Positions 1 through 13,105 of a DNA stretch of 64,000 bases are shown here, in pieces. The stretch is taken from the NCBI GenBank assembly GCA_032622095.1, contig CP136067.1, forward strand, positions 55,531,899 to 55,595,898, given 5' to 3'. Position 1 is the first letter of the stretch. Each line of letters begins with the position of its first letter. This stretch comes from Siphonodentalium dalli (Eukaryota > Mollusca > Scaphopoda > Gadilida > Siphonodentaliidae). A model generated the notes under the pieces. That model was not told the origin of the DNA, searched no databases, and worked only from the letters and a program-made list of their open reading frames with translations. The translations under genes were made by a program, and so were the position numbers.

Positions 1-2149
1 TCTGGGTGTAAATGGATTGTTCCAGACTCGGGAATTAAGGGCCGGGGGTTGCAGTTGGAAATTATACGTTGGACACCCACTCTCCACTAAGACCACCATC
101 CTGTGTCTAAATGGTGGTATGGATGGACAAGAAGATAGCACAGACTTATGTCCATTCCAGACAAAGTGCTCTGTCTATATATAAATACTATGTATTATCA
201 TTGTTTACCAATATTGTTATAGCATAATGTGTACAAAATTATTTTTCACATATCATTTTGCCATTTTTACATTCAGATGATAGCAGTATAGATGCGGTAA
301 TGGTGCATCCGAATGTTGTCAGGCTATTAGTATGGTCGTGGTGCGTGCAAATGGGGGTCTACTCGGAAGATATTGGTAAGAAAGCTTTGGGGAAAATTCA
401 GGATCCAACATGGCGACTAACATGGCCGCAGTCTGTTTCTGAAGAGGCATTAAGTCGTTTTGATTCGATTTGAGAGAGAATATTGCATGGAATGTATTCA
501 ACTATATATATTTCTGTGACACTATTACATAATACTACATTTTAGTGATAACTTTATAACTCCCAAACCAAGATAACAGCCGAAGTGCAGGTTTCGACTT
601 GTTTTTTCCACTAATTGGTACTAGTATCAATAAGTTCGTTCTGGTTCGATCTGGAGAAAAACTACGGATTACGTTTTCCATTCACATGTCAACAGACCAT
701 TCAGACAATAAATACTGTCGTTTGGTTCTCAGTTCACTCCCGTCCCTCGGAAAATTCATTTTAAAGAACGCGGTATGAAACTTCACAAAAAAAATCGCAT
801 TTGGAGCTCTAGCCACGGTTTAATGAGAAATGTGCAACACTGGGCGAGATAAGTGAGAGGTTTATTACTTAACTTCCCAACACAAACAGAGCGAAACTAA
901 TCACCTTAGATAGTCCAACAGTGTTGCAAAAATGGCCACCAAAATATAGAAAAAAGTAGATTTTGCATCAATATGTCCCACAATCGCTTGCAAGTTTTGG
1001 CTGACGAATCAACTTGGATAATCGAAATAACTAAAATTCTTAATTCACAAGCATGCAAGGCTCAAAAATGCAGAAAAGCGTGATCTGGTGCAAATTCTTA
1101 AAAATGAACTCTGGGAACTACTCCAAATACTATTTATTTGGAGACCTTTACTGTTGAAAATGGGCTAGCGGGCGTCAATATTTTCAAGATTTTAGCGATC
1201 GATTGAGAAATGAAGTAGCTTGATATTTATTCGCAGTATATGGAGGCTATACACTATTATCGAGAGGATCGTCGGATACACATAATCTGAAAATGGTTGT
1301 CTGGAAAACACACCGAACACTGGAATACCCCAAATTTTAAACCGGAATATTGAATAGATGCTTCAGATCAAGCGTGGTGGACTTTTCATCTGTAACACGT
1401 TGCTGATATTGTTTTTACTTGAAAATATAATACACATACATACAAAAACTTGCAGGTGCACACAAGATAACACATCCTACACGAATTTAGATAGCGCATA
1501 TCTTGTGATGGGAATATTCGAATAGGCTATATAACAATCATCAAATGAGAGTGAATACTCCCTCACTGTAAGCGTGTGAGATGTATTTATCATACATCGT
1601 CGGGAAAGACGGCCACAAACTCACTCCAATCTGCATTGTGCTCTTGTCGTGAGGAGGGTAGACACCTGAATGACATGGAACACGAAAGTATGTATCACGT
1701 CGAGTTTGTATCCACATCTACGTTTCCAATGCAATTATGGGCGAAGTGCCGCGTAGAATGCAAATAAAACAGCTTGAACTAAAAGCATATAAATCACACG
1801 TGGGTGTTGGGTGTCACTTGTGTGAATCGTGATGGGAATATGCGCACTTATGAATGATCATTTAAGATACCTGCTGCTTTAAGTTAGGTTTTGCATATCA
1901 TCATGTCAGCTACTGCGCCGTATCACTATATATTCTAATTTTATAGTGAAGGAGTGTCTGCACAGTGTGTTAATTTCCCTATGAAAACGCCGATACCGGT
2001 AAGCAAAGTTTGGCGCTATGCGCGTTGCCGAACGGACCACCGATGCCGTATGTCTTCTGGCAACATTGAGTATCATGTCTATATTTAGCTCTTGACATTT
2101 GTTTGATTTTAGTACATATTTGTAAACAATTAGGCTTACACTCGCTATA
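1..2149. other. Non-coding stretch, no supported gene
   Basis: Only short open frames (under about 75 codons) occur here, and none shows a recognisable domain, splice-site logic or biased composition. Short ATGGCC-type motifs near 932 recall the inverted-repeat transposon remnant that starts around 2150, so the transposon may once have extended this far. I see no RNA gene or tandem repeat. Confidence 0.5.
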
Positions 2150-3786
2150 ATTGAAAAATGCCCCCTAAGTTTTTGACCACCAGGTTTGAATCTGACGGAG
2201 ATACCGCTTCCTTGGAAAATTTGAAAACTGATAAATGGAATGAATACGTTGGAAAATAATACTGGCTGATGGTTTAATCATTTTGATATTGATACCGCGC
2301 AATGGAACAGTTTTTCAGCATATCTCAGTCGAGCTAAACAAAAATTACAGTTTTCGACGGCCATTGTGGTAGCCATCTTGAAATGTCGACACATGCTTAG
2401 CCATACACATTCCAAAGCATACTGATTATAATCAGATGTCCATATCGACGCTGTGTTCGCATTTGGCTAGTATAATTTGTGAGTAATTACCATATTTGTG
2501 TTTTCCATTAGTTTCGGCGCCCATGTTGGACGCCATCTTGAATTCTGGATTTTCCCTAAAGTGGATTTTAGCGGATTTTGGATATGTTATTCTATTGATC
2601 CACCCGAATCTAATGGCACCAAAATCATTTTCTTACCAATTTATTCTGGGTCTAACCCTTTGACGACCATACTATTATATTGTATTGATGTCAAGCTATC
2701 CCGCGAATTTATCTGATCACTTCAGTAAGTTTAAAATTTCAATTTAATTATGTATTCGAAATTTTAATTTCTGACAGATACAGCTGACAGATACATTTAT
2801 TTTTATACATACAGGAATTTAAGAAAGGTCTTATATAAAGCTTCTAAGTGGGTATATGTGAAAACTCATAAAATTCTGTTAAACTATTATCCTCAAGAAA
2901 TACACTGAAAAATTGATTGACTTTGTTCCTGTGCTCATTAGCAATATAGTTCTGGGCTAAGGATATTTCACAAGGTTAAACAATTATCATGTGAACGTTA
3001 CTGTTACAGCACAAGTTATTTAATCCACTAACAGTTTATCTACGTTTGATCAAATCTTGAAGGTATGCATTAGACAAGGTCAGATCATTGAAAAATATTC
3101 CACATACAAGATGTTCACACAATACATTTTGAATAGTAATTGGCATCGGTGGTGTTTGTTGATAACATGACTGAGATTGTAGCAGTAATGTTTTCATTAC
3201 AATAGTTTCAATACGCGATATTGAAGAGTTATCGATAACTAATATATTAAAGCCACATGGCTGTTTGCGCTCCAAAATACACATAATATAGTATTCGCTT
3301 TTGAATTTTTCTCAGAATCGAAATAGGTCGAGAAATACCTTTCTACGAGCAATATGTATCCCAAAAAAGACGCATTGAAGTAATGAAAAATACAACTGTG
3401 GATACGGTGTTTGGGTCCCAAACATAAAATAGCCATTTGCACGACATGGAACAGAAAAGAGCGTTCCGTGGTAGTCAATTCCTGATATGGTAGCAATAAA
3501 GAGCGTTTGTCTAACTTCTGGCGAAAAGTCGAAAACGGCTGAAAAATGGCTGTGACTTTGGCAAGTGTTTTTCAGAGCATATGAAGCCGGAAACAAATCG
3601 TCCGTTTATTTGTTGACCTATCGTATCTGTCGCTCCAAATTACGTAGACAAAAATTTGGAGTTTTAATGAGCCATGTCAGTTTAACTAATTTATTGTATC
3701 TCCATGTTCGTCTTTGTGATGACCTTTTATATTTGTTTAGAATTATTGAACATTTACCTACTGCTAAGGCCTCATGCCCCTTCTAG
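2150..3786 (+). mobile_element. Decayed copy of the palindromic TTAA element (right-arm orientation)
   Basis: Three landmarks follow the order of the right arm of the 35,491-41,392 element. First, paired units near 2352 and 2515, about 165 bp apart, each contain a 'gccat...gccatcttgaa' core. Second, a block at 3455-3500 (gagcgtt...attcctgatatgg...aataaagagcgttt) matches 41,128-41,182. Third, a terminus-like 'aaggcctcatgcccctt' near 3765-3781 resembles the intact right end at 41,378-41,392. No matching left half or target duplication was found, so this is an old, truncated or heavily diverged copy. It has no coding capacity. Confidence 0.5.
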
Positions 3787-4439
3787 TTTCTCTTGGTGGT
3801 ATAATATCAGGGAAGTTCAACAAAATATGTCATCAACATCATCCCCCAAATATCCCCTATACATCTCGCTTCCGGATTTTGATGATAACATCCACACACT
3901 GCGTACTTAATCAATTACAATTCATTGAATTATTTGCCCGGGTTGTTAACCGATTTATATATAGGGCTTAATGCGCGATGTTTTTGTTTTGCCTCACATG
4001 CGAAGAAATCTTTACATAATGTCAAGGATAGAATATGAGCGAAACATATGAATGAAATGATAACTTCTTTGATGGCGAATAAAACCAAAACGAGCCGCCT
4101 TGTTTGTGGAAATGTATCAAGTTTCATACTAATTTATTTTTATAGATTAATGTTATGTTCTCTATCAAAACACCCGTCTAATTCCATTTCCGACTATAGA
4201 TCAATAAAATATCAACATAAAACGATAAGGTAATCAGAAATACGATATATGCTATAATACGAAGCGAACGATTTGTTCACAATTCGCCGTGTGTCCTATA
4301 TGAATGTGTCATATATGACGTCAGAAAATTCAAGTTATACTGTTACTCCAGGGTGCATTTAGGTAAAATGTTGGATAATAAGCATGTGGCCACAGTTACT
4401 TCTGTCACCCACAGGTATCTTGGAAATAATTTTCATCAG
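3787..4439. other. Non-coding stretch, nothing recognised
   Basis: The short frames on both strands overlap one another and show no domain. There is no repeat structure and no RNA gene. Confidence 0.4.
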
Positions 4440-4815
4440 TTAGCAATTTCATGCCTTATAGTTATTTTATGCCTTAAAATTAACACTTTACCATTTACCT
4501 TTATCAATTCTTCTTACATTCTTTAACAATTTTTATCATTTTTTATAATTTTTTCTTACATTCTATATAAAATTTTATAAATTGTTCTTATATTCTTTAA
4601 CAATTTTATAATTTTTATAATTTTTTCTTATTTTCTTGAACAATTTTATCCCTTTTCTTACATTTTTAAAAAGAATTTTATCATTTTTCTTACAATTTTT
4701 ATCATTTTTCTTTCATTTTTTAACAATTTATATAATTTTTTGATATCTTTATTGCTTCCATTCTTAAATTTTTATTTTGTTTTATCATTTTTTCTTAAAT
4801 TTTTTGACAATTATA
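4440..4815. repeat. T-rich low-complexity imperfect tandem repeat
   Basis: The stretch is dominated by variants of 'ttcttacattctttaacaat' alternating with 'tttttatcattttt' and 'ataattttt'. Unit length is irregular, roughly 30-45 bp. It is strongly strand-asymmetric (T-rich on plus) and has no coding potential. It is probably a degenerate AT minisatellite. Confidence 0.7.
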
Positions 4816-5525
4816 GACTATCACTTTGCTGACTTGAAATTCGAAACGGATTTCTCAGGAACATTTATACTCAGTCTCACAGTCTGCATGTAACAAAATG
4901 TAATGTATATCTTATTTCGTATATATTATGTAAGCACCGGAACAAAGAGTCCATTAGACTGGTTCCGTAAATACATGATGATTATGAGTATTCCACGCTG
5001 GATCAAATGTTAGACTCATGCAGTAGGCCCTATATTTGGAATGTAGATGTTATGGGATCATATTGATGGGTGTCCTGTTAATACTTTCCAACATTTATAA
5101 AATTAGCTTGAAGTTGGACCCTCCCCACGAACAATGAAGATATCGGTCAATATATGCGCGCGTATATCAAGACACAACAAAACGCGTGTTACACTATTCA
5201 ATAGTTTGTCGGATTCAATTCAGACCGAAAGTAAGTTGAGTATATATATAGCATATAGTTTGAGTTTCCAAACAATATTTAGTTTGAAATATGTCGTTTT
5301 CAGACCAGGACTCAAATATTTTCCTCGTTTTAGTGAACATATTGAAATGAAATGTCCAACCATAGGAGTGTTAGGTTTGAATGTTCAAACCATCAGTGCA
5401 ACATAGGTTTCCCGGAGTTGGCTTTGCTACGTTTAACCATTTCGTTACTAAATGGATTCTCCGATCAGTTAAAACATTATATTATCAGAATAATCCATAG
5501 TCCAAAGAAGGGACAGCAATATTAA
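4816..5525. other. Non-coding stretch, nothing recognised
   Basis: A 90-codon open frame at 5134-5406 has no recognisable motif and no flanking splice signals, and I do not call it a gene. No repeats were seen. Confidence 0.4.
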
Positions 5526-5626
5526 CAACCGAATCATTTGTAATGCTCTATTTTTATCTTTTTTTTATCATGCTCTATTTTTATCGAAAGCTTGATAAAA
5601 ATAGAGCATTACAAATGATTCGGTTG
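5526..5626. repeat. Perfect 33-bp inverted repeat (hairpin)
   Basis: Positions 5526-5558 and 5594-5626 are exact reverse complements over 33 bases, around a 35-base T-rich spacer. The spacer itself holds another partial copy of the arm core (gctctatttttatc). Perfect arms suggest a recent origin. It may be a tiny fold-back insertion. Confidence 0.85.
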
Positions 5627-5722
5627 TAAAACATTATACTTAGGAATGGTATATTATTCATTTTGAGGGGTGTTCAGGATAATTTAGCAGACGACAGTCA
5701 GACTAAATTATAATACAGGTGG

Positions 5723-5781
5723 GGACAAGTTCAGATAATACGTTCAACAAACTCTATTGAACTTATTATCTGAACATGTCC
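5723..5781. repeat. 25-bp inverted repeat (hairpin)
   Basis: Arms 5723-5747 and 5757-5781 pair with two mismatches around a 9-base loop. It lies between two other inverted-repeat structures. It could be part of a small non-autonomous transposon, but no target duplication was identified. Confidence 0.7.
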
Positions 5782-6075
5782 TAAGATAACTACTCGTCAA
5801 TGAGTATTTAGTAAAGAAAAGGTTAAAGAGACTGGGCTGGAAACTTAAGGTTGCATGGACACCCCTGTAACAAAGGCTCTAGAGCCGCGTTCACGTTGCC
5901 ACATCGATTATGTGGGAAAATATTATAGCACAAGGACAACTCAAGTGACTCAGCGTGTAGTATACGTCACATCAAGTATACACCATTGACCAAGATGTTA
6001 CAAATGCCACAGTCAGGGGACCATCGTGTCTATACATCCATGCACATCCAAGAAAGCAATGGTTTTTAACGTTAA

Positions 6076-6675
6076 AGGTAAAAAATCCGATTCGATGGTA
6101 CCCATATATGCATATAATCAGATTCCAACAACAACACAACAACAACATTTCTTGAAATGCCGCTTCAGTTATCAGAATCGATTAATTGCCAAATAAAATG
6201 CTAAGAAGTGACTTGAAAATAATATTAAATATTTTTGAACTGGAGAAGTCTCATTTTTTTGGTCGAGTTGTGCAGCAAACTCCGCCCATAGTTTGGGCGT
6301 CTGTCTATGTTGTGACATGAGCGCAATAACTTAAAACAAACATAATCCAATTTGAATCATGCATGAATCTCGTGGATTAGTCCTGCCCAAATTTTTTACA
6401 GGATTATTCCTTATTTCTCAACTATAAGTCAACTATAGTATAAAATTGGCCAAATAGTGTTATATATCAACATTCTGTTCAACGCAATTTGGTATCGAGA
6501 GTATGTCGGTTAGCATTTTTCGAATATTTGCCAGGCCGCCAAATATTCAACGTGGTGAAAAATAACAGATATCAGAACTCGAAATCTGATAACTCTAGAC
6601 TTTGATGGGTGAGTTCCCCGACCCGAATCTAATAGTTTTTAACCCCGATGCCATAGAAATAGTAATTTAGGAGCG
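6076..6675. mobile_element. TTAA-flanked non-autonomous element, family C copy 1
   Basis: The copy is flanked by TTAA at 6072-6075 and 6676-6679. Its left end (aggt..aaatccgattc), an internal CAA-rich run (about 6130-6150), 'ttatcagaatcgattaa' and a right-hand block (ctttgatgggtgagttcc, then 'gccatagaaatagtaatt') all recur at 46,711-47,100 and 53,097-53,565. There is no open frame of note. It is likely a MITE of a TTAA-inserting superfamily (Kolobok or piggyBac), with a decayed right end. Confidence 0.55.
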
Positions 6676-6679
6676 TTAA

Positions 6680-7220
6680 TTAGGATTGTGCATCTTTAAC
6701 CACATTTCCGATAGCAATTATCAACGAAATCATACAATACAAAATGAGTTCAATCTCACGCGAGACCTCATCCGGAAAATCATTTGGCTCTAATTCCAAA
6801 CATCTATAAATTGATTCACGAGCTGGGTTATTTCTGCCATCGATTTTCGTGCATCCTAAGGTTATGAGACACACACCGCCCTCCTTTATTAGTTTGGAGG
6901 AGTGTGAGTTGTATAAGCCGAGAAGCGAGCTGACTCGCAAACCACTGCCATCTTTTCTACTTCTCGAATCAGTCGAGATGTATTGATCGAGAGTTCGTCT
7001 GCTCCCCTCTCCTCAAGTTTATTATTCAGAGCACACAGACTCCATCGATTCCACTCTCAAATTCCCAGAGGAATTAATATGAGCAATACAATGCGGAACT
7101 CACATATTCAACTTACAATGTATATTCGATATTTAACAGAGAAAACAATTGATGACGTAAATAGTATTTGTGTTCGACTAAATGCTATATATATTTGACT
7201 TATAAATAACAAAACAAATT
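6680..7220. other. Non-coding stretch, nothing recognised
   Basis: An 86-codon minus-strand frame (6680-6940) and a 71-codon plus frame show no family motif. No repeat was seen. Confidence 0.4.
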
Positions 7221-7227
7221 TCACCAC

Positions 7228-7303
7228 GAGCTGCCACGAGTGGTATTTTGGTTTTAACCACGAGCCTTTTGGCGAGTAGTTAAAACCACAATTCCACGAG
7301 TGG
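7228..7303. repeat. Imperfect hairpin with a gag/ctc-rich centre
   Basis: A left arm 'tgccacgagtgg..ttttggttttaac' pairs imperfectly with 'gttaaaaccacaatt.ccacgagtggca'. The centre reads 'cacgagccttttggcgagt'. The design resembles the larger hairpins at 25,245-25,385 and 45,964-46,118. Confidence 0.6.
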
Positions 7304-8432
7304 CAAACATTTTTTATTATTGGCTACTGTGGTGTATTTTGTTTATACCAAAATTATTATTCTTTAGTCGCTTCGTAAATGTATCTACTAGTATTGCTAC
7401 TATAGTATTGGTGACTGATAAAATGGATACGCACCGAGTGACCCAAATATTTGAAGCTATCAGGAATGTCATTCGGTGATCCGCCACTTTCTGAGGCATC
7501 AGTCAGTAGGTATACGAATACACATTCAGATTTCCCTCATTGAAGATATCATTAACAATCTATGTGCAAGTCGTCGTTAGCTTTGAACACGAAAGGCAGA
7601 CGAATTTGTGCGTCTGTCTTTGTTTATACAATTTCAACAGCACTCGGCGACCTAGATAAAACAGTTGTAGTTTGTCGGTGCAGCTAGCATAAAACATCAT
7701 TAAACTAACTTTGTCATGTTTCGACAAGTAAACACTAGTATATGTAATTGGATAGTATAGATCTCTGTGTTTAGACCACTTATCGCATTTCAGAGTGTTT
7801 TGAGTCGGAAAAAAATTGTGTATTTACTTCGCGAATGGGTACAAACGCTTGAACATTATTTACACAACAGTATAAATTTATACCAAAAGTAGGAATCTTT
7901 ATACACACAGTAGGGTGTAAAGATGACATTTACAAAATATGTGTTATACACATTGAATCTATTCCACTCTCAAAAGTCATACATCTTTACTATGATGACT
8001 ATGTTGCGATCCCACTTGTTCCATAAAGATGAGGTAAACGTGATTAATTCCTGAAAATTTCAGTAATATTTATTACAGACCTCCACCAAGTTGATGGATT
8101 GTGTTGAATATTTGCAATTATATCTAACACATAATAAATAGGGCTTGCATTCTGTTTTGATCAAATCTGGCCCATACATGTATTTTAGTTTAATTTGAGG
8201 TTGACTACATTTTGTGTCTGAAACACACTATGTCAAAACATAATATGAATCTCTTCAGTACTTCATCTCAAAGTAATCGGATGTAATCTATAATTACTTG
8301 ATTACTTGTAGAAATGTATTGATTTTGTAATCGAATATATCAGCTGGAAAAAGTATTTGTATTTTATTTGTAATCATCAAATTGAAAAGTATTTGTATTT
8401 TTGTCAAATACTTTGGCATCGCTCGATCCCTA
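7304..8432. other. Non-coding stretch, nothing recognised
   Basis: AT-rich sequence with only short frames and no recognisable domain, RNA gene or repeat. Confidence 0.4.
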
Positions 8433-8500
8433 CCATATTGCTACCACCCTACCATATTGCTACCACCCTACCATATTGCTACCACCCTACCATGTTGCTA
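8430..8500 (+). repeat. 19-bp tandem repeat, about 4 copies
   Basis: The unit 'ccctaccatattgctacca' is repeated nearly exactly almost four times; the last copy reads catgttgct. It is non-coding. Confidence 0.85.
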
Positions 8501-9821
8501 GTTAGCCATGCAATGCATCATGGCCTTCGTGTATATAGCTCATGTTTCAGAACAAACTGTTCTGATCGAAATACTACATATACTTAAGCATAAACACACA
8601 CTAACATAATCTCCCTTGGTGATTTAGTGTTCAATCAATACACGTCCATTGTCCGTATATAAATCTAAATGATATGAATTCGATAATTTCTCGATCGCGC
8701 AATATGTATTGTGCGATAGCCATTGTGCTGTCATTTGTGAGGGAGAATCCTACAAGCTATATATACCTTTGATGTGGGGTTTGTTTATTTTATGGATCAC
8801 ATTGGGTTTTACTTCTGATGCTTCGTGACATAAATCAATCCTGAGCTTCCCGTTTGCCACAAACTAGTCGATGTAGCCTTAAATCCACGCTTGGGAAATA
8901 TTGACTGCAATTCATTGATTTAATCGCCGGAAATAGAATTGCCATCTTTTATTTAGTAGACATATTTTACTGTATATATTTGACCATGTATATTGTTATC
9001 CGTACCAAAATATGTGGTTGTGACTAAATCTACCATGTTCGTGAATTCCTACATTGAAACATCTTACGCGCGATATATTAGGCCTATCAATACACAACAC
9101 TACACACAATGCAAACATGCCAAATGGTAATAAATACATCCATTTTGTCCGGAGACACGAGAAAATATTGCATAATTGGCATTAACTGATATTAGCATCT
9201 ACTTCTAAATATATTCTTGGAATCTAAAATTGGTCCAATGGAAAGAGATAATAACCGTATAAGAATATGTGTTTATGTTTAGTAGTAATCGGATTTAGAT
9301 ATCCATTCGGAACATAAATGTAACTTTAAATTATGAAATTCGTCGAAATCGGCTCTCTGGAACTTCGATGTACTCATATGTTCCTTTTGAATAGAGTGGT
9401 TGTGGCGAAATTTAGAAAGGAATCAATAGACTGCCAAAATCAGCGTGCAATATAGTGACAACCCAGTATCTATAAACTTACGATGAAAATGACATTGTGC
9501 TCACATAATGTCCCCGTGTAGGATACCAACACGTTGATTTAACAGATGATCAACAAATTGCATAGTAAAATACTCATCAGCTATAGTACATCATATCAGT
9601 CTGTAAACTGCTGATCAACTGCCGAATTAACATTTTAGTAATGCACACTGAAACGCATGCGACTGCATAGAACCTCATGTTTGGGATTGTCTTATACCAA
9701 GCAGCATACATATACAACCGAAATTATAGACATATTTTCCAATACCATCGTCGCTCCTCGCTGGGAAAGTTCTATATATGCACTTTAGTTATCTATATTT
9801 ATTCCTATTTGTCTTTTTCAG
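8501..9821. other. Non-coding stretch upstream of the Ly6 exons
   Basis: No repeat or open frame stands out. The first coding exon of the Ly6-type gene (signal peptide, ending in phase 1) should lie upstream of 9822, either here or further away, but I could not identify it with confidence. The frame open from 9677 to 9821 is read through a good acceptor site and is more likely intron. Confidence 0.35.
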
Positions 9822-11108
9822 GTCTGCGAGGACCAATCAAATGCCACTCGTGCAGCAGTATAGATGGTGATCACCATTGCTTTGACCCATTCAACGACTC
9901 ATTCATCCCGGTGCGGACAGAAAGCTGTGATGGTTACTGTGTTAAATGGCAGAGAGAAATTCGTCCAAGTAATATAATTACTCTATACATACCCTTTTCT
10001 CTATAGCTTGGCTCATTCTCTCTAACTATTTGAAGATGTATTCAGAGTTTTCCCGATAATTCGAATTTTCGATTATCATGGGCAAAGTACAATTTAAAAT
10101 GCTGTATAATATTGATAGTAACCCAGACATAGATAATTGATAATTTAATATTCTCTTAGTGATGAGTGAGCAGATAGGATTGAAACAGAAGTTGTAAACC
10201 TTAGATTAGTTCCTTTTCCTGACGATTCCGGAGCTGGTATTTCAGAATATAATAATTAAAATATGGCACAAGTCGCTGTGGTCCATGCTGCTGCTGTCGT
10301 CAAACCGTCAAACGGCAAGAAAAATTCGAAATATAAGCCTGGACTATTTATAACATGTGTGTGTTATAGGTCATTGCTGTAACAAGCAATCCCCAAAAAA
10401 GAAGTTCCTTCACTGAAGGAATTAATATATTCGAATGACCAATTTGAGACCTCATAATTATTACTACGGGCTTTGTTGATGCTCTCCATAGATCTCATAG
10501 CGTAATACTATGGTATTCTGGGCGCTGGGCCTATTTCACTGCTTCGTTAATGTTATAGTTTATAAATAGCACTCTTGGAACAAGAACTGCCGATAGACAC
10601 TATTTAGTTTAATATTGACTTTTTATCCATGTATATTTTTCACTTAATTTCGATGTATCAGAGGGGCAACAGTAATTATTTGGTTGTATTTTTAATAACA
10701 AAATACTATTTTTAATAACAAAATACTATTTTTTGTATAGATGTAGTTTATATGTCGCATATTTGGTGTCCACAACTTTTTGGCGAAATAGATTTTGTAT
10801 GTTGGTACTGCAAACTGGTTCTTTATATGATGGATGTGGAAACAAATAGCGACAAAACACGAACACTGCCTCAATTTATTATTTCAGATCACTTCACGTA
10901 TGTGAGAACGTGTTCTACAAAGCTGAACATCAAAATGAGGATTTCAAATTCCTGTATAGAAGAATCACGACCGAAAAAAGGCCAATTGTGTTTCTGTGAC
11001 TCAAAGCTATGCAATGCAAGTCCGCGCACTTCCACTAGCGGACATACTATCTTCATGTTAGTAATAACAAGTGTATTTGCATGGATGCACCCATGGGCGA
11101 CAAGTTAA
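9822..11108 (+). CDS. Ly6/uPAR (three-finger) domain protein, quiver/sleepless-like, two exons
   Basis: Two exons are visible. Exon A spans 9822-9968, after the acceptor 'gtctttttcag' and before the donor 'gtaata'. Exon B spans 10888-11108, after 'tttattatttcag'. All junctions are phase 1, so they splice in frame. Exon A encodes the start of the domain (IKCHSCSS, a C..C pair, then CFDPF and CDGYCVKW). Exon B encodes VRTCSTK and the hallmark CFCDSKLCN near the domain end, then a serine/threonine-rich stretch and a hydrophobic tail (IFMLVITSVFAWM) typical of a GPI-anchor signal. The family consists of secreted or GPI-anchored three-finger proteins; quiver/sleepless relatives modulate channels or nicotinic receptors. 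The signal-peptide exon is missing from this call. An AATAAA at 11,765-11,770 could serve as the poly(A) signal. The specific function is unknown. Confidence 0.8.
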
Positions 11109-12490
11109 TTAGTTGATACAATATTTAGTGTACTAATGGTTGATGAAGTTTCGATCTCACGCAATCATGCTACATCGAGTCAAGGAAAACCCTGACGTGG
11201 TTGTTTCTAGGTAAGCACGGGGATTGTATATATCGTGACAGCAGCCGACATTGTGACCAGCGTGGTTAGGTGTACCATGGGACTTGACACGGGAACATTG
11301 TGGAATTCAACAGGGGCTTACTCTGTTGACCCGTTTGTTGCGCGTGCTTTCAGAGGAGTGAGTGGAATGAGTTCACACCGAAGAAGGATGTAGCAATCGT
11401 TCAGACGCAGTTATTTTCGAGCATCTAACTGTGTTTAACCGGACAACGAAGACAAGCTCAACTCCGTCAGGGGTGTTTTTCCAAAATCACGTCTTCTTAA
11501 TCAAATGTTTTAGCTGAAGGTGTCATTTTCTTTAAAAAATGTTGGAAAGGGTGCTCGATGTTTTCTGAACATTTCCACAGCTTACGTGGAATGTAGGAGC
11601 GTAAAATGTGGTTTACACATTGTTGCCTGGTACAGACACCTTATGTTCATCCAATAATAGTTAGACTACTGATGTCCTATTTGTGTGGTTTGCATGAGCT
11701 TGAAACAGAGACACAACCCTAAAGTCCACACATCCCAATTGTTATTATATTTGTCACGAATTCAAATAAAATGTACGATTTTACACTCATGTAGATGAGA
11801 CGACCCATGTTTCCCAGACCGGTCAATAATAATAACACAAATTACATAACATTTGTACTTATATTGGCCTATACATGTATATCAATGTTTACTGCTAAAC
11901 AAAGTGGCAAGGTGGTGGTCATATTAAACAAGAAGGGGTTGTTATTGTCACACAACCTTATCTTCATACCATATATTTTGGATAGGATAAATAAACTATT
12001 CAATGAAACATGAATGGACTTTGACGATTTCCTGTCTTAGCGTTGGTAGGAAGACGACCCGAATTGCCATTAGACGCCTGGATAAATTTATGTTTATGAC
12101 ATGAACAGCTGTTCCATATATCGTGTTAGTCGATGAACAAGTTTGTTGCTCAGTTGACTAACTAGTTAGATGCTTTATAGGCAAACTCGCAAAACAATGT
12201 GTGCCATTTCCAACTTTATTCTACAGATAATGACACATTTAGTGCTCTTTTATTCGTTTTCAACATATCTTTTATGATATTTATGCATGGCGAGCTTGGA
12301 TTGTTAATGATTGCGAAAGAATGTTTATGGTAATTTGATGCATGCGTAAATTTATGCATTGTTTCTTTGAGATGTCAATTTTTTTAAATGGCACCATAGT
12401 ACATGTTCATCACTTTTTATTCTAGAAATTTATCACCATACCAGACACCAGAAGGTACAATGAAATAATGAAAATGTAGGAATTCTAATC
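11109..12490. other. Ly6 gene 3' flank and non-coding sequence
   Basis: It probably begins with the 3' UTR of the Ly6 gene. No further exon, repeat or RNA gene is recognisable. A 72-codon frame at 11,795-12,013 has no motif. Confidence 0.4.
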
Positions 12491-12494
12491 TTAA

Positions 12495-13105
12495 AGGGGA
12501 ACTGTACACCAAATCCAGACACTTATGAGACTATCTCATATCATAATTAACGGAATATATGCAATAAATGAATGCATTTGAACCAGGGATGAGTGCATAA
12601 ACAACATGGTAATTATAATGAAAATGAGTGTATGGCTCGAGCCCAGTCGGGAGTAACTACATACCCACATATATATCATAGTGGGTCTGATGAACTTTCG
12701 TAGAGTTTTCATTTCCCAAACCCTGGATTCCATGCAAGTCAGTCGCACCTAAGATCACCAAGAACCACCAGAGGATATCGAAATATTTTGTGTAATGTGG
12801 AATAGTACTCAAATGTGATATGCTGTTACCAAATGAATGAATTTGAGTCATGGATCAGTTCAAAATATACTCATATGCTCTATGAACAATGTAAACAACA
12901 TGGTAACTATAATGAAAATGAGTTAAAATGACTCGAGCCATAAACTCCTTTTCATTATAATTTGCATGTTTTACAACGTTCATAAAGTAAATGAGTGTAT
13001 TTTGCACTGATTCATGGCTCAAATTCATTCATTTGTTGCATATATTCTGTTGAGAATAGAATGAGATGGACCCATACATGGCCTGATTTAAGTGTTTGGT
13101 AAATA
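12495..13105. repeat. Fold-back repeat cluster (possible DNA transposon)
   Basis: Blocks containing 'aatgaaaatgag', 'gactcgagcc/ggctcgagcc' and 'atgaattcattcatttg' occur three times. The section 12,835-13,045 folds back on itself as arms of about 85-90 bp. The outer ends 'aggggaactgtacaccaaa' (12,495) and its approximate complement near 13,100 suggest terminal inverted repeats preceded by TTAA on the left. The right target duplication is not clear. Confidence 0.5.

Noticed and set aside
9677-9821. Upstream extension of the Ly6 frame as its N-terminus
   Set aside because: It is read through a strong acceptor (ttttcag) with a phase-1 exon boundary; the residues are not a convincing signal peptide ending at the domain.
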